64,000 bases of DNA, from NCBI RefSeq assembly GCF_011045115.1, contig NZ_JAAKZG010000011.1:62001-126000 (forward strand). The letters run 5' to 3'. The position numbers and the translations under genes were made by a program. The notes below the pieces were generated by a model, which was not told the origin of the DNA, searched no databases, and saw nothing but the letters and a program-made list of their open reading frames with translations. Source of the stretch: Mesorhizobium zhangyense. GTDB lineage: Bacteria > Pseudomonadota > Alphaproteobacteria > Rhizobiales > Rhizobiaceae. Positions 39,031 through 47,551 of the stretch are shown in pieces (positions within the stretch are counted from its first letter, which is position 1; every line of letters begins with the position of its first letter).

Positions 39031-39622
39031 CGATCGCTCCGAGTTCGCGAAGCTTCGCCAGAAGCGGCAGCAGCGGCAGGCCGACAATGGTGAAATAGTC
39101 GCCGTCGATCTTTTCGAAGAGCTGGATGCCTTCGCCTTCGATCTGATAGGCACCGACGCTTGCCAGCGCCTTGTCGCCGACGCTCGCCAGGTGGCGGCCG
39201 ATAAAGGCGGGATCGAGCTTGCGCATGGTCAGCCGCGCGATGCTGACGTCACGCCATAGCGTTTCGCCATCGCGCACCAGCACGACGGCGCTGTTGAGCT
39301 GATGCGTCTTGCCGGAAAGATCGAGCAGATGGCGGCGCGCGTCTTCCTTGTCGCGGGGTTTGTGGAAAACACGGTCGCCCAGCGAAAGCGTCTGGTCACA
39401 GCCGATCACGAGTGCCCCGGGGCGGCTTTCGCTGACATTGATCGCCTTGGCCTCGGCCAGGATCGACGCGACGTCTTCCGGCGTGGCACCGGTGCCTTCG
39501 AGCGGCGCTTCCAACGCTCGCTCGTCCACATCGGCCGGGATTGCAGTGAATTCGATGCCGGCATTGGCCAGAAGCGCCTTCCGGAACGGGCTTGCCGAAG
39601 CCAGTATGATTTTCGCTGCCAT
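39023..39622 (-). CDS. maf: Maf-like nucleoside-triphosphate pyrophosphatase
   Basis: A 199-residue Maf/HAM1-fold protein starting [18 protein letters not shown], with the metal-binding C-D-Q-T-L near residue 80. Maf proteins hydrolyse modified or non-canonical nucleotides; the subfamily (7-methyl-GTP-type YceF or dTTP-type YhdE) is not certain from this reading, but C-D-Q-T favours the YceF type. ATG 39622 is chosen; the frame is open to 39682. The next gene upstream is 34 bp away. Confidence 0.92.
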   Translation of the reverse strand: MAAKIILASASPFRKALLANAGIEFTAIPADVDERALEAPLEGTGATPEDVASILAEAKAINVSESRPGALVIGCDQTLSLGDRVFHKPRDKEDARRHLLDLSGKTHQLNSAVVLVRDGETLWRDVSIARLTMRKLDPAFIGRHLASVGDKALASVGAYQIEGEGIQLFEKIDGDYFTIVGLPLLPLLAKLRELGAIDG

Positions 39623-39656
39623 GCAAACCTCGGTCGAAGTGACGGTCGTGCCTCGA

Positions 39657-40478
39657 CTAGCGCGTCTTGCCGCGCAGGGCAACGATTGCAGCTGCCGTTT
39701 CCTCTATGGAACGGCGGCTGACATCGATCATCGGCCAGTTGTGCCGCGTGCAGATCTGCCGCGCATAGGCGAGTTCTTCGGAGATTGCCGCGCGATCGAC
39801 GTAGCCTTGTGAATCGTAGCCGGTGGTCGTTCCAAGCACCCGGTTCTGACGGACCTGCGAGACACGCTCGGCAGTTGCCACCAGCCCAACGATGAGCGGT
39901 TTCTTGGCTACGGCCAAATTCTCCGGCAGCGGCACGCCGAGAACGATCGGGATGTTGGCGGTCTTTATGCCGCGATTGGCCAGATAGATGCTGGTCGGCG
40001 TTTTGGACGTCCGCGATATGCCTATAAGGACGACGTCAGCCTCATCGACGTCGCCGGGCAGCTGGCCGTCATCATGTTCCATGGTGAAATTGAGCGCATC
40101 GATGCGGCGGAAATATTCGGCGTCCAGCACATGCTGCGCGCCGACGCGCCGGCCGGCCGGCGTACCAAGATAGGACTGGAACACCGCAAGCACCGGCTCC
40201 AGCACGGAAACGCAAGGCAGGCCCATTTCAGCGCAGCGCGCATCGATCTGGCCGGCAAGGTTCTGGTCGACAAGCGTGTAGAGCACGATGCCGGGCTCTT
40301 CCTCGATATCCTCGAACACCTTCATCAGTTGCTTGTCGGTGCGGATGAGCGGATAGATATGCTCGATCGCCCTCGCGTCCTTGTATTGCGCCGATGCAGC
40401 GCGCCCCGCTGCCAGCAGCGTCTCGCCGGTGGCGTCCGAAATCAGGTGGAGATGGAAGAAGCTCTGGGGTTTATTCAC
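39657..40478 (-). CDS. Pyruvate phosphate dikinase / PEP synthase regulatory protein
   Basis: A 273-residue DUF299-family bifunctional kinase/pyrophosphorylase, which controls PPDK or PEP synthase by ADP-dependent phosphorylation and Pi-dependent dephosphorylation. The P-loop-like [12 protein letters not shown] is at about 155-166 and the N-terminal [10 protein letters not shown] matches the family. The start is GTG at 40478, and the DnaA box TTATTCACA (40471-40479) overlaps it. It faces away from the presumed origin on the left side. Confidence 0.9.
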   Translation of the reverse strand: MNKPQSFFHLHLISDATGETLLAAGRAASAQYKDARAIEHIYPLIRTDKQLMKVFEDIEEEPGIVLYTLVDQNLAGQIDARCAEMGLPCVSVLEPVLAVFQSYLGTPAGRRVGAQHVLDAEYFRRIDALNFTMEHDDGQLPGDVDEADVVLIGISRTSKTPTSIYLANRGIKTANIPIVLGVPLPENLAVAKKPLIVGLVATAERVSQVRQNRVLGTTTGYDSQGYVDRAAISEELAYARQICTRHNWPMIDVSRRSIEETAAAIVALRGKTR

Positions 40479-40875
40479 AAGGTCCGCCCGGTTCTGTGGT
40501 CAAATGTGGATAAGCAGGGCGTTTGCCCCTCTCGGCCAGAGCGGACTGTATCAGAAGCCAGTTTGTCCACAATTCGCCCTGCTGTCTGTTTCGTTTTCGC
40601 GGTAAGGAGGGTTATGGGGATAAGTCGAACAAGCCTCAAAGGATTGTCGGTGGCCTGAAATTTTCAGCCTATCAAGGCTTTGTAATTCCTAGCTGAAATC
40701 TATTCGTCCCCAGAGTTTTCCAATTCACATCGAAATTGGCGCGACAATATGCTTTCTGGTTGCGGAGGCCCGTTCTGGGATAAGTCGCAATTCCCGATTC
40801 CAACAGAGTCTAAGAATCAGAAGACTCTTTTCATAGAATTTATATTTATAGAAAGAGCTGGGAGGATAACGCTCT
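40471..40875. other. Probable chromosomal replication origin (oriC) region
   Basis: The gap between the PPDK regulator gene and hemE carries DnaA boxes TTATTCACA (40471-40479), TGTGGATAA (40505-40513), TTGTCCACA (40563-40571) and a near-match TGGGGATAA (40615-40623). It also carries four GANTC sites at 40796-40827 and an AT-rich stretch at about 40828-40856. In Caulobacter and Rhizobiales the chromosomal origin lies beside hemE, and flanking genes here read away from this point on both sides. Boxes and sites are seen directly; origin function is inferred. No TTAA-N7-TTAA CtrA site was found. Confidence 0.8.
40796..40827. promoter_or_regulatory. Cluster of four GANTC (CcrM methylation) sites
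   Basis: GATTC 40796-40800, GAGTC 40806-40810, GAATC 40814-40818 and GACTC 40823-40827: four sites in 32 bp, one of each N, just before the AT-rich stretch and 49 bp upstream of hemE. CcrM methylates GANTC late in the alphaproteobacterial cell cycle, so these sites would be hemimethylated after origin firing. Confidence 0.75.
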
Positions 40876-41910
40876 ATGCCTGCGCAACGCGTCATGCTGG
40901 ACGTCCTGAAAGGCGAGACAGCTTCTCCGCCTCCGCTCTGGATGATGCGGCAGGCTGGCCGCTACCTTCCCGAGTACAGGGAGCTCAGGAAGAAGGCCGG
41001 AAGCTTCCTCGACCTCTGCTACAATCCGGACTTTGCAGTCGAAGTGACATTGCAGCCGATCCGCCGTTTTGGCTTCGATGCGTCGATCCTGTTCTCCGAC
41101 ATCCTCGTCGTGCCTCATGCGCTCGGCCGCGACCTTCGCTTCGAGGAAGGCCGAGGACCGCTGATGACGCCGATCACGGCATCCGAGATCGCAAACCTTG
41201 ACGGATCGAATTTCCATCACCATCTGAAGCCGGTCTACGAGACGGTAAAGCGTCTTCGCGGCGAACTCCCTGAACAAACCACGTTGATCGGATTTTGCGG
41301 CGCGCCGTGGACGCTTGCCACCTATATGATCGCCGGCCATGGAACACCCGATCAGGCACCGAGCCGGCTTTTCGCCTATCGGGAGCCTGAGGCAATGGCA
41401 CGGTTGCTGTCGAAGCTGTCGGATTATTCGGCCAGATACCTCATCAAGCAGATCGAAGCCGGCGTGGACGTCGTCCAGATATTCGACAGCTGGTCAGGCG
41501 TGCTCGATGAAGCCTGCTTCGAAGCGTTCTGCGTCAGGCCGGTGGCCGAAATCGTGCGGCAGGTTCGGGCGGTCTATCCCGATGTTCTGATCATCGGATT
41601 CCCGAAAGGCGCCGGCAACCGCTATTCCAGCTACCGCGAGAAGACGGGCGTTACCGGTCTCGGGCTGGATTGGACGGTTCCGCTGTCCCAGGCGCAGGCC
41701 TTACAGGCCGGCGGGGCCGTGCAGGGCAACCTCGATCCATTGCGGCTTGTAGCCGGCGGGCGGGCCCTCTCCGAGGGCGTGGACGCTATCCTGAAGGCAT
41801 TGGGCGCCGGGCCGCTGATCTTCAACCTCGGCCATGGTATTACGCCGGAGACGCCCATCGAACATGTCGAGGCGATGATCCGGCAGGTCAGGAGCTTTTC
41901 AGGGCAATGA
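40876..41910 (+). CDS. hemE: Uroporphyrinogen decarboxylase
   Basis: A 344-residue HemE, decarboxylating uroporphyrinogen III to coproporphyrinogen III in haem synthesis. Family segments include [16 protein letters not shown] at about 18-33, F-S-D-I-L-V near 75 and G-F-C-G-A-P-W-T-L near 140. ATG 40876 follows a strong GGAGGA site at 40861. Its promoter must lie within the origin region, as in Caulobacter. It couples to hemJ by an ATGA overlap. Confidence 0.97.
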   Translation: MPAQRVMLDVLKGETASPPPLWMMRQAGRYLPEYRELRKKAGSFLDLCYNPDFAVEVTLQPIRRFGFDASILFSDILVVPHALGRDLRFEEGRGPLMTPITASEIANLDGSNFHHHLKPVYETVKRLRGELPEQTTLIGFCGAPWTLATYMIAGHGTPDQAPSRLFAYREPEAMARLLSKLSDYSARYLIKQIEAGVDVVQIFDSWSGVLDEACFEAFCVRPVAEIVRQVRAVYPDVLIIGFPKGAGNRYSSYREKTGVTGLGLDWTVPLSQAQALQAGGAVQGNLDPLRLVAGGRALSEGVDAILKALGAGPLIFNLGHGITPETPIEHVEAMIRQVRSFSGQ

Positions 41911-42449
41911 GTGCTGAAAGCGGCAAGGTTTCGCCAAGCGGCGGACAGGCAATGAAGCGGGCAGCGATCGCCATTGGCATTTTCGTCGTTCTGACGGGAT
42001 TGCTGTTCTATTTCGACCCGGAAAATCTCTATCTCTGGGCCAAGGCCGTGCATGTCATCGCCGTCATCTCGTGGATGGCCGGCATGCTCTATCTGCCGCG
42101 GCTTTTCGTCTATCACGTCGATGCCGAACCCGGTTCCGTACAGTCGGAAACCTTCAAGGTGATGGAGCGGCGTCTTCTGCGAGCGATCATCAATCCGGCG
42201 ATGATCGTCACCTGGGTGTTCGGGCTGTGGCTTGCCTGGAAAGGCTTTGGTTTCGCGGGCGGCTGGCTGCATGCGAAGATCGCCGCGGTCGTTGCCCTGT
42301 CAGGCGTGCATGGTTATCTCGCCGGTTCGGTTCGCCGTTTTGCGGAAGACCGCAACACCAAGCCTGCACGCCATTGGCGGATGATCAACGAGATTCCGAC
42401 CATCCTGATGATAATCATCGTCATTCTCGTGATTGTGAAGCCGTTCTGA
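41907..42449 (+). CDS. hemJ: Protoporphyrinogen IX oxidase HemJ
   Basis: A 180-residue membrane protein (UPF0093) with about four helices. The motif [22 protein letters not shown] contains the conserved haem-ligand His, and the late N-E-I-P-T-I is also typical. HemJ oxidises protoporphyrinogen IX in bacteria lacking HemG/HemY. The ATG at 41907 overlaps the hemE stop (ATGA); the ATG at 41952 is a possible alternative giving a shorter N-terminus. Confidence 0.92.
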   Translation: MSAESGKVSPSGGQAMKRAAIAIGIFVVLTGLLFYFDPENLYLWAKAVHVIAVISWMAGMLYLPRLFVYHVDAEPGSVQSETFKVMERRLLRAIINPAMIVTWVFGLWLAWKGFGFAGGWLHAKIAAVVALSGVHGYLAGSVRRFAEDRNTKPARHWRMINEIPTILMIIIVILVIVKPF

Positions 42450-42616
42450 CTTCCTTCGATCGCGTGAAATGGTACCTTGCTCTTTGCTAGGCAGGCGGAT
42501 AAAAGACAGATCTTCCTTCTCGCCACGCGCGCCGTCCCCACTGACACCTTGACCGCGCTCGGCGCCCATCGCATTCGCCGATATTTTTTCCCCTTTATCC
42601 AATTCAGAGTCCGTCT

Positions 42617-43882
42617 ATGCAGGAAATGAAACTCCAGGAGTTCAAGAACAAGAAACCGACCGATCTCATTGCGTTCGCCGAAACGCTCGAGGTCGAGAAC
42701 GCCAGCGTCATGCGCAAGCAGGAGCTGATGTTCGCCATTCTTAAGAAGCTCGCGGCGCAGGACATCGAGATCATCGGTGACGGCGTCGTGGAAGTGCTGC
42801 AGGACGGTTTTGGTTTCCTTCGCTCCGCAAATGCCAACTATCTGCCGGGCCCGGACGATATCTACATCTCACCTTCGCAGATCCGGCGGTTTTCGCTGAA
42901 GACCGGCGATACGGTCGAGGGTCCGATCCGCAGCCCCAAGGAAGGCGAACGCTATTTCGCGCTTCTCAAGGTCAACACGATCAATTTCGATGACCCTGAG
43001 AAGATCCGCCACAAGATCCATTTCGACAATCTAACGCCGCTCTATCCGACGGCGCGTCTGAAGATGGAGGTCGAGAACCCGACCACCAAGGATATCTCGC
43101 CCCGCGTCATCGATCTCGTGGCGCCGCTCGGCAAGGGCCAGCGCGCCCTGATCGTCGCGCAGCCACGCACCGGTAAAACGGTTCTGTTGCAGAACATTGC
43201 CCACTCCATCACGACCAATCATCCGGAATGCTATCTGATCGTTCTCCTGATCGACGAGCGGCCGGAAGAAGTGACCGACATGCAGCGTTCGGTGAAGGGC
43301 GAGGTCGTTTCCTCGACATTCGACGAGCCGGCGGTGCGTCACGTTCAGGTCGCCGAAATGGTCATCGAAAAGGCAAAGCGCCTGGTCGAGCATGGCCGCG
43401 ACGTGGTCATCCTTCTCGATTCGATCACGCGCCTTGGCCGCGCCTACAACACCGTCGTGCCGTCATCCGGCAAGGTTCTGACCGGCGGTGTCGACGCCAA
43501 CGCCCTGCAGCGCCCCAAGCGCTTCTTCGGTGCTGCGCGTAACATCGAGGAAGGCGGCTCGCTGACGATTATCGCAACCGCGCTGATCGATACCGGCAGC
43601 CGCATGGACGAAGTCATCTTCGAAGAGTTCAAGGGTACCGGTAACTCGGAAATCGTGCTCGACCGCAAGGTCGCCGACAAGCGCATCTACCCGGCGATGG
43701 ATATCCTCAAGTCCGGCACGCGCAAGGAAGACCTGCTCGTTGCCAAGCAGGATCTTCAGAAGATATTCGTCCTGCGCCGCATTCTGGCACCGATGGGAAC
43801 GACCGATGCGATCGAATTCCTCATCGACAAGCTCAAGCAGACCAAGACGAATACCGATTTCTTCGATTCGATGAATACCTGA
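42617..43882 (+). CDS. rho: Transcription termination factor Rho
   Basis: A 421-residue hexameric RNA helicase. The N-terminal RNA-binding domain starts [17 protein letters not shown], with the cold-shock-like D-G-F-G-F-L-R near 73-79. Walker A is in P-R-T-G-K-T-V at about 180-186, with [11 protein letters not shown] further on. A 167-bp leader separates it from hemJ, where Rho autoregulation would act. The hemE-hemJ-rho-mnmE order is typical of Rhizobiales. Confidence 0.97.
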   Translation: MQEMKLQEFKNKKPTDLIAFAETLEVENASVMRKQELMFAILKKLAAQDIEIIGDGVVEVLQDGFGFLRSANANYLPGPDDIYISPSQIRRFSLKTGDTVEGPIRSPKEGERYFALLKVNTINFDDPEKIRHKIHFDNLTPLYPTARLKMEVENPTTKDISPRVIDLVAPLGKGQRALIVAQPRTGKTVLLQNIAHSITTNHPECYLIVLLIDERPEEVTDMQRSVKGEVVSSTFDEPAVRHVQVAEMVIEKAKRLVEHGRDVVILLDSITRLGRAYNTVVPSSGKVLTGGVDANALQRPKRFFGAARNIEEGGSLTIIATALIDTGSRMDEVIFEEFKGTGNSEIVLDRKVADKRIYPAMDILKSGTRKEDLLVAKQDLQKIFVLRRILAPMGTTDAIEFLIDKLKQTKTNTDFFDSMNT

Positions 43883-43902
43883 TCGGGTTCATCGTTTAGA
43901 GT

Positions 43903-43941
43903 ATGATCCCGAAAAGTTGCAGACTTTTCGGACAAGATCAT
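43903..43941. repeat. Palindromic intergenic repeat after rho
   Basis: Arms CCGAAAAGT (43909-43917) and ACTTTTCGG (43923-43931) within ATGATC...GATCAT, just after the rho stop. This resembles a palindrome common in Mesorhizobium-like intergenic regions. No T-tract follows, so it is not a classic terminator. Confidence 0.6.
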
Positions 43942-43959
43942 GCTTCAAAATCAATATCT

Positions 43960-44000
43960 TAGAGTGAGATGACGACTCAAGGAAACGTCATCTCACTCTA
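43960..44000. repeat. Perfect 15-bp inverted repeat overlapping the end of the downstream gene
   Basis: TAGAGTGAGATGACG (43960-43974) and CGTCATCTCACTCTA (43986-44000) with an 11-base loop. The right arm forms the last codons and stop of the converging DUF255 gene. No T-tract follows on either strand. Confidence 0.7.
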
Positions 44001-46015
44001 GGACGCAAGGCCTGCTCGAGTTCATCAGGGCCGGTAATAATCGGAAGACAGACCGGGCCGGTGCATAGAAATGCGCCGGCCTTTGTCGTTGGCGGATAGG
44101 CGCCGCCAGGCAGGCTTGGCAGGTTCGCTTCGGCGCCAATGGGAACGAGCAGGTCGACGCGTCTGGGATCCGGGCATCGATTCGCCACCGGAATAAATTT
44201 CGGATCAGCCAGATCATCGACGATGACGAGCTTGATCGGGTTGATCACCAGCGCGCAGGCGTTGACGATCCCTGCCTGACCATATTGCTGGCGTGACGCG
44301 CGCCCAGTGGCATGTTCTGCAACGCGCCAAGCCTTTTCCTGCAGCTGAACGTCACCGCTGGCGTCTGCCACCCTGATCATCGCCTCGATGATCTGGCCGG
44401 TTGCCGAGGGGATTGCCTCGTCGATGTCACCGCGGATTCTGATCGGGACATCGGTGCTGTCCGATGCCGTCAGGTAATAGCCGTTGCCGGCGCTGTCGGC
44501 ATACCATCGGTCCAGCTGATCGAGAAAAGACCTTGCCCGTTCGATGTAAGCGACCTCACCGGTTGCCTCAAAAAGCGAAACCGCTGCATTGGCCATGGCG
44601 GCATAGTCGCTCGACAGCGCAGGATAGAGTTTGCGTTCGCCAAGTATGGAGTGCGGCAACCGGCCGTCGGCATCCGCGTGTTCTATTATGAACCGGAAGG
44701 CTCTCACGGCTGCCTCAATCCACTCCGCACGCAACAAAGCGCGACCCACCTCGGCAAGCCCTGCTATGGCGAAACCGTTCCAATCAGCCAGAACCTTGTC
44801 GTCGCGGCCGGGACGAATGCGCCGCTCCCGCGCCGTCAAAAGCCTGAGTTTGATCGCATCGACTTCCGCGCGGCGTGCAAGGGCATTGTGGCTTTGCGCC
44901 GGCGTTTGACAGACGATCGGCTTGCCCTCCCAGTTGGAGGGTGAGGAAAGAGTGAAGCTATTGAAAAACAAAGATGAATCGTTTCCGAGCACGCTTTCTA
45001 TCTCGGTTTTATCCCAAGTGTAGAAAAGCCCTTCTTCGCCTTCGCTATCTGCGTCCAGGCTCGAGGCAAAGCCGCCGCCCTCGACAGTCATTTCACGCAG
45101 GAGCCAGGCAACGGTTTCTTCGATTCGTATCCGGAACAATTCATTCTGCGTTTCGGCAAAAGCCCAGTTGGCCATGCGCAGCAATTGCGCATTGTCGTAA
45201 AGCATTTTTTCGAAATGCGGGACCAGCCATTCGGCATCTGTCGAGTAACGCGCAAGCCCGCCGCCGACATGATCATAGATGCCGCCACGCAGCATGTGTT
45301 CCAGGCTGGAAACAACCGCGTCGCGGTGCATTTCGTTTCCATTCTGCAGCCAGCTGAGCCACAGCGTCTGCATGAAAGGCGCATTGGGGAACTTCGGCGC
45401 GCCACGCAGGCCACCGGCCTGATGGTCGATCATGCCGAATATGCCATTCGCGAGCGTCGTCAGAAGAACGCCGTCGATGGACGAGGACGCGTGTTTGGCT
45501 GCAAGCCTTGCCTCGACGTGATCCGTCAGCTTGTCGGCGCTTTCGGCAAGGCTTTGCTGTTTCTCGCGCCAGGCCTTGTCTACGGCTTCGAGAACCTGGA
45601 TGAAACCAGGCCGGCCATAGCGCGGCTCCTTCGGGAAATAGGTGCCGCCCCAGAACGGTTTTGCATCAGGCGTCAGGAAGATGGTGAGCGGCCAGCCGCC
45701 TTGCTCGCCCATAGCGGTCAGAGCAGCCATATAGATCTGGTCAATGTCGGGCCGCTCCTCGCGATCGACCTTGATATTGACGAACAGCCGGTTCATGACG
45801 GCGGCGACATCTTCGCTTTCGAAGCTCTCGTGCGCCATCACGTGACACCAGTGACAGGCGGCGTAGCCGACCGAAAGCAGGATAGGCCTCTGCAATCGTT
45901 TGGCTTCGTCCAAGGATTGTGGCGACCAGGCCCGCCAATGTACGGGATTGCCGCTGTGCTGACGAAGGTACGGGCTGGTTTCGTTCGATAACAGGTTTTC
46001 AGCAGGAAGATTCAC
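43988..46015 (-). CDS. DUF255 thioredoxin-domain protein (YyaL/SSP411 family)
   Basis: A 675-residue protein. The N-terminal thioredoxin-like domain has the motif A-C-H-W-C-H-V-M at about 53-60. A long alpha/alpha-toroid region follows, resembling glycosidase-type (six-hairpin) folds. The family, known as YyaL in bacteria and SSP411/SPATA20 in animals, is widespread but its reaction is not established. The start is GTG at 46015, read as M-N-L-P-A-E-N-L-L. It is the only minus-strand gene between hemE and parB. Confidence 0.9.
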   Translation of the reverse strand: MNLPAENLLSNETSPYLRQHSGNPVHWRAWSPQSLDEAKRLQRPILLSVGYAACHWCHVMAHESFESEDVAAVMNRLFVNIKVDREERPDIDQIYMAALTAMGEQGGWPLTIFLTPDAKPFWGGTYFPKEPRYGRPGFIQVLEAVDKAWREKQQSLAESADKLTDHVEARLAAKHASSSIDGVLLTTLANGIFGMIDHQAGGLRGAPKFPNAPFMQTLWLSWLQNGNEMHRDAVVSSLEHMLRGGIYDHVGGGLARYSTDAEWLVPHFEKMLYDNAQLLRMANWAFAETQNELFRIRIEETVAWLLREMTVEGGGFASSLDADSEGEEGLFYTWDKTEIESVLGNDSSLFFNSFTLSSPSNWEGKPIVCQTPAQSHNALARRAEVDAIKLRLLTARERRIRPGRDDKVLADWNGFAIAGLAEVGRALLRAEWIEAAVRAFRFIIEHADADGRLPHSILGERKLYPALSSDYAAMANAAVSLFEATGEVAYIERARSFLDQLDRWYADSAGNGYYLTASDSTDVPIRIRGDIDEAIPSATGQIIEAMIRVADASGDVQLQEKAWRVAEHATGRASRQQYGQAGIVNACALVINPIKLVIVDDLADPKFIPVANRCPDPRRVDLLVPIGAEANLPSLPGGAYPPTTKAGAFLCTGPVCLPIITGPDELEQALRPRVR

Positions 46016-46076
46016 GGAACCACAATTCGATGCGAGAGGATTTTTTGAAGCCTACGGCGCATAAGGAAGGCAGGCA

Positions 46077-47399
46077 ATGATATTCCAGGACTCGATCGTT
46101 GCGCTTTCCAGTGGCCATCTGCCGTCGGGAATAGCCATTATCCGAATTACCGGCCCAAAGACTCGATTCGCCCTCGAAACGATCAACGGAAGCGTGCCGA
46201 AACCGCGCTTTGCGCATTATGGAAAATTCCGGTCGCGGGATGGATCGGTACTCGACAGCGGGATTTCCCTTTTCTTTCCCGGGCCGAAGAGCTTCACAGG
46301 CGAGGATTCTGCGGAATTTCACGTCCACGGCGGACGCGCGGTAGTCTCGGCCATGATGCAAGCGATAGGAGAACTCGACGGATTTCGACAGGCGGAGCCG
46401 GGCGAATTCACGCGGCGCGCCTTTCTCAACGGTAAAGTCGATCTTGTCGAGGCAGAAGCCCTGGCCGATCTGGTCTCCGCCGAGACTGAAGCGCAGCGGC
46501 GATTTGCGGTACTGAACAGCGAGGGACGCCAGAGCGAACTCTATCAGGCCTGGCGCACGCGCTTGATCCATGATCGAGCGATGATCGAAGCGGAGATGGA
46601 TTTCTCCGACGAAAGCGACGTACCGGGCTCGGTTTCGTCGGCCGTTTGGGCCGATATCGATTTGATGATCGAAGAGATCGAGCTACATCTGCAGGGTTTT
46701 CGGAAGGCCGAAATCATCAGGGATGGCTATGACGTGGTCATAGTCGGGGCACCGAACGCTGGAAAATCAAGCCTTCTTAATGCTTTGGCGCGACGGGACG
46801 TGGCGATCGTCACCGATGAACCCGGGACGACGCGCGACCTTGTGGAGGTCGCGCTCGAACTGGACGGCGTTAAAGTCCGGCTTACCGACACGGCCGGTAT
46901 TCGCGAGACGTCCGGAAAAGTCGAGTTGATTGGCATTGAGAAGGCTCGGCAAAAGATATCCGCTGCAGACGCCGTGCTTTATCTGGAGGATCTTGGTGAT
47001 CCCAAGAGGCTTGCGCCTGACGAGATACCCTCAGGCTCGATTCGCATAGGTACTAAGGCCGATCTGTCGGGACACCACATTGAAGAAAATGCATATGACC
47101 TTCTTGTCTCGACCGAGACCGGTGAAGGGATCGTCGCACTGCTTGCGCTTCTTTCTGGTCGTGCAGTCGTCGAGATTGGCTCCGCCGGCGATGTATTGCC
47201 ATCAAGGCAAAGGCATGTGGAGTTGTTGGGCGCCACGGCGGATTTCCTGAAAAGCTGTAGAAGCCTGCCAACGGCAGACCTAGAGCTTCGTTCTGAGCAC
47301 CTCCGTTTGGCGTCAGATCGCCTGGGCAGAATTTCAGGCGCTGTGGATCCCGAGGATCTGCTGGATGTGATATTCTCGCAATTCTGTATAGGGAAGTGA
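46077..47399 (+). CDS. mnmE: tRNA modification GTPase MnmE (TrmE)
   Basis: A 440-residue protein. The N-terminal folate-binding domain starts M-I-F-Q-D-S-I-V-A-L-S-S-G. The inserted G domain has G-A-P-N-A-G-K-S-S at about 223-231 and D-T-A-G near 269, and the C-terminal C-I-G-K is conserved. With MnmG it installs the cmnm5 group on wobble uridine 34. A good AAGGAAGG site precedes ATG 46077. Its TGA stop is the first part of a parS-like site. Confidence 0.96.
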   Translation: MIFQDSIVALSSGHLPSGIAIIRITGPKTRFALETINGSVPKPRFAHYGKFRSRDGSVLDSGISLFFPGPKSFTGEDSAEFHVHGGRAVVSAMMQAIGELDGFRQAEPGEFTRRAFLNGKVDLVEAEALADLVSAETEAQRRFAVLNSEGRQSELYQAWRTRLIHDRAMIEAEMDFSDESDVPGSVSSAVWADIDLMIEEIELHLQGFRKAEIIRDGYDVVIVGAPNAGKSSLLNALARRDVAIVTDEPGTTRDLVEVALELDGVKVRLTDTAGIRETSGKVELIGIEKARQKISAADAVLYLEDLGDPKRLAPDEIPSGSIRIGTKADLSGHHIEENAYDLLVSTETGEGIVALLALLSGRAVVEIGSAGDVLPSRQRHVELLGATADFLKSCRSLPTADLELRSEHLRLASDRLGRISGAVDPEDLLDVIFSQFCIGK

Positions 47400-47412
47400 C
47401 TCACGTGAAACA
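47397..47412. promoter_or_regulatory. parS-like site 1
   Basis: TGACTCACGTGAAACA, 14 of 16 matches to the canonical ParB site TGTTTCACGTGAAACA. It overlaps the mnmE stop codon. Confidence 0.7.
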
Positions 47413-47424
47413 TATGCCGCTGCG

Positions 47425-47440
47425 TGACTCACGTGAAACA
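47425..47440. promoter_or_regulatory. parS-like site 2
   Basis: A second copy of TGACTCACGTGAAACA, starting 28 bp after the first, with the same two mismatches to the canonical site. Confidence 0.7.
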
Positions 47441-47459
47441 CGCCTCGGTAGATGAACCC

Positions 47460-47475
47460 TGTTTCACGTGAAACA
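47460..47475. promoter_or_regulatory. parS site 3 (perfect)
   Basis: TGTTTCACGTGAAACA, an exact match to the canonical chromosomal ParB binding palindrome, in the mnmE-mnmG gap and about 6.6 kb from the presumed oriC. Confidence 0.92.
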
Positions 47476-47551
47476 TTATTGCGCGCCTGAGTCTTTCCCT
47501 TGACAGATCGGTCGAATGCAAACATGGGTTTCCGCATCCTGGAGCAGTGCA

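Noticed and set aside
40479-40875. CtrA-type TTAA-N7-TTAA site in the origin region
   Set aside because: No sequence with both halves at the right spacing was found, so CtrA control of the origin is not claimed.
42450-42616. A leader peptide gene before rho
   Set aside because: No start codon with ribosome site and a sensible short frame could be picked out with confidence.
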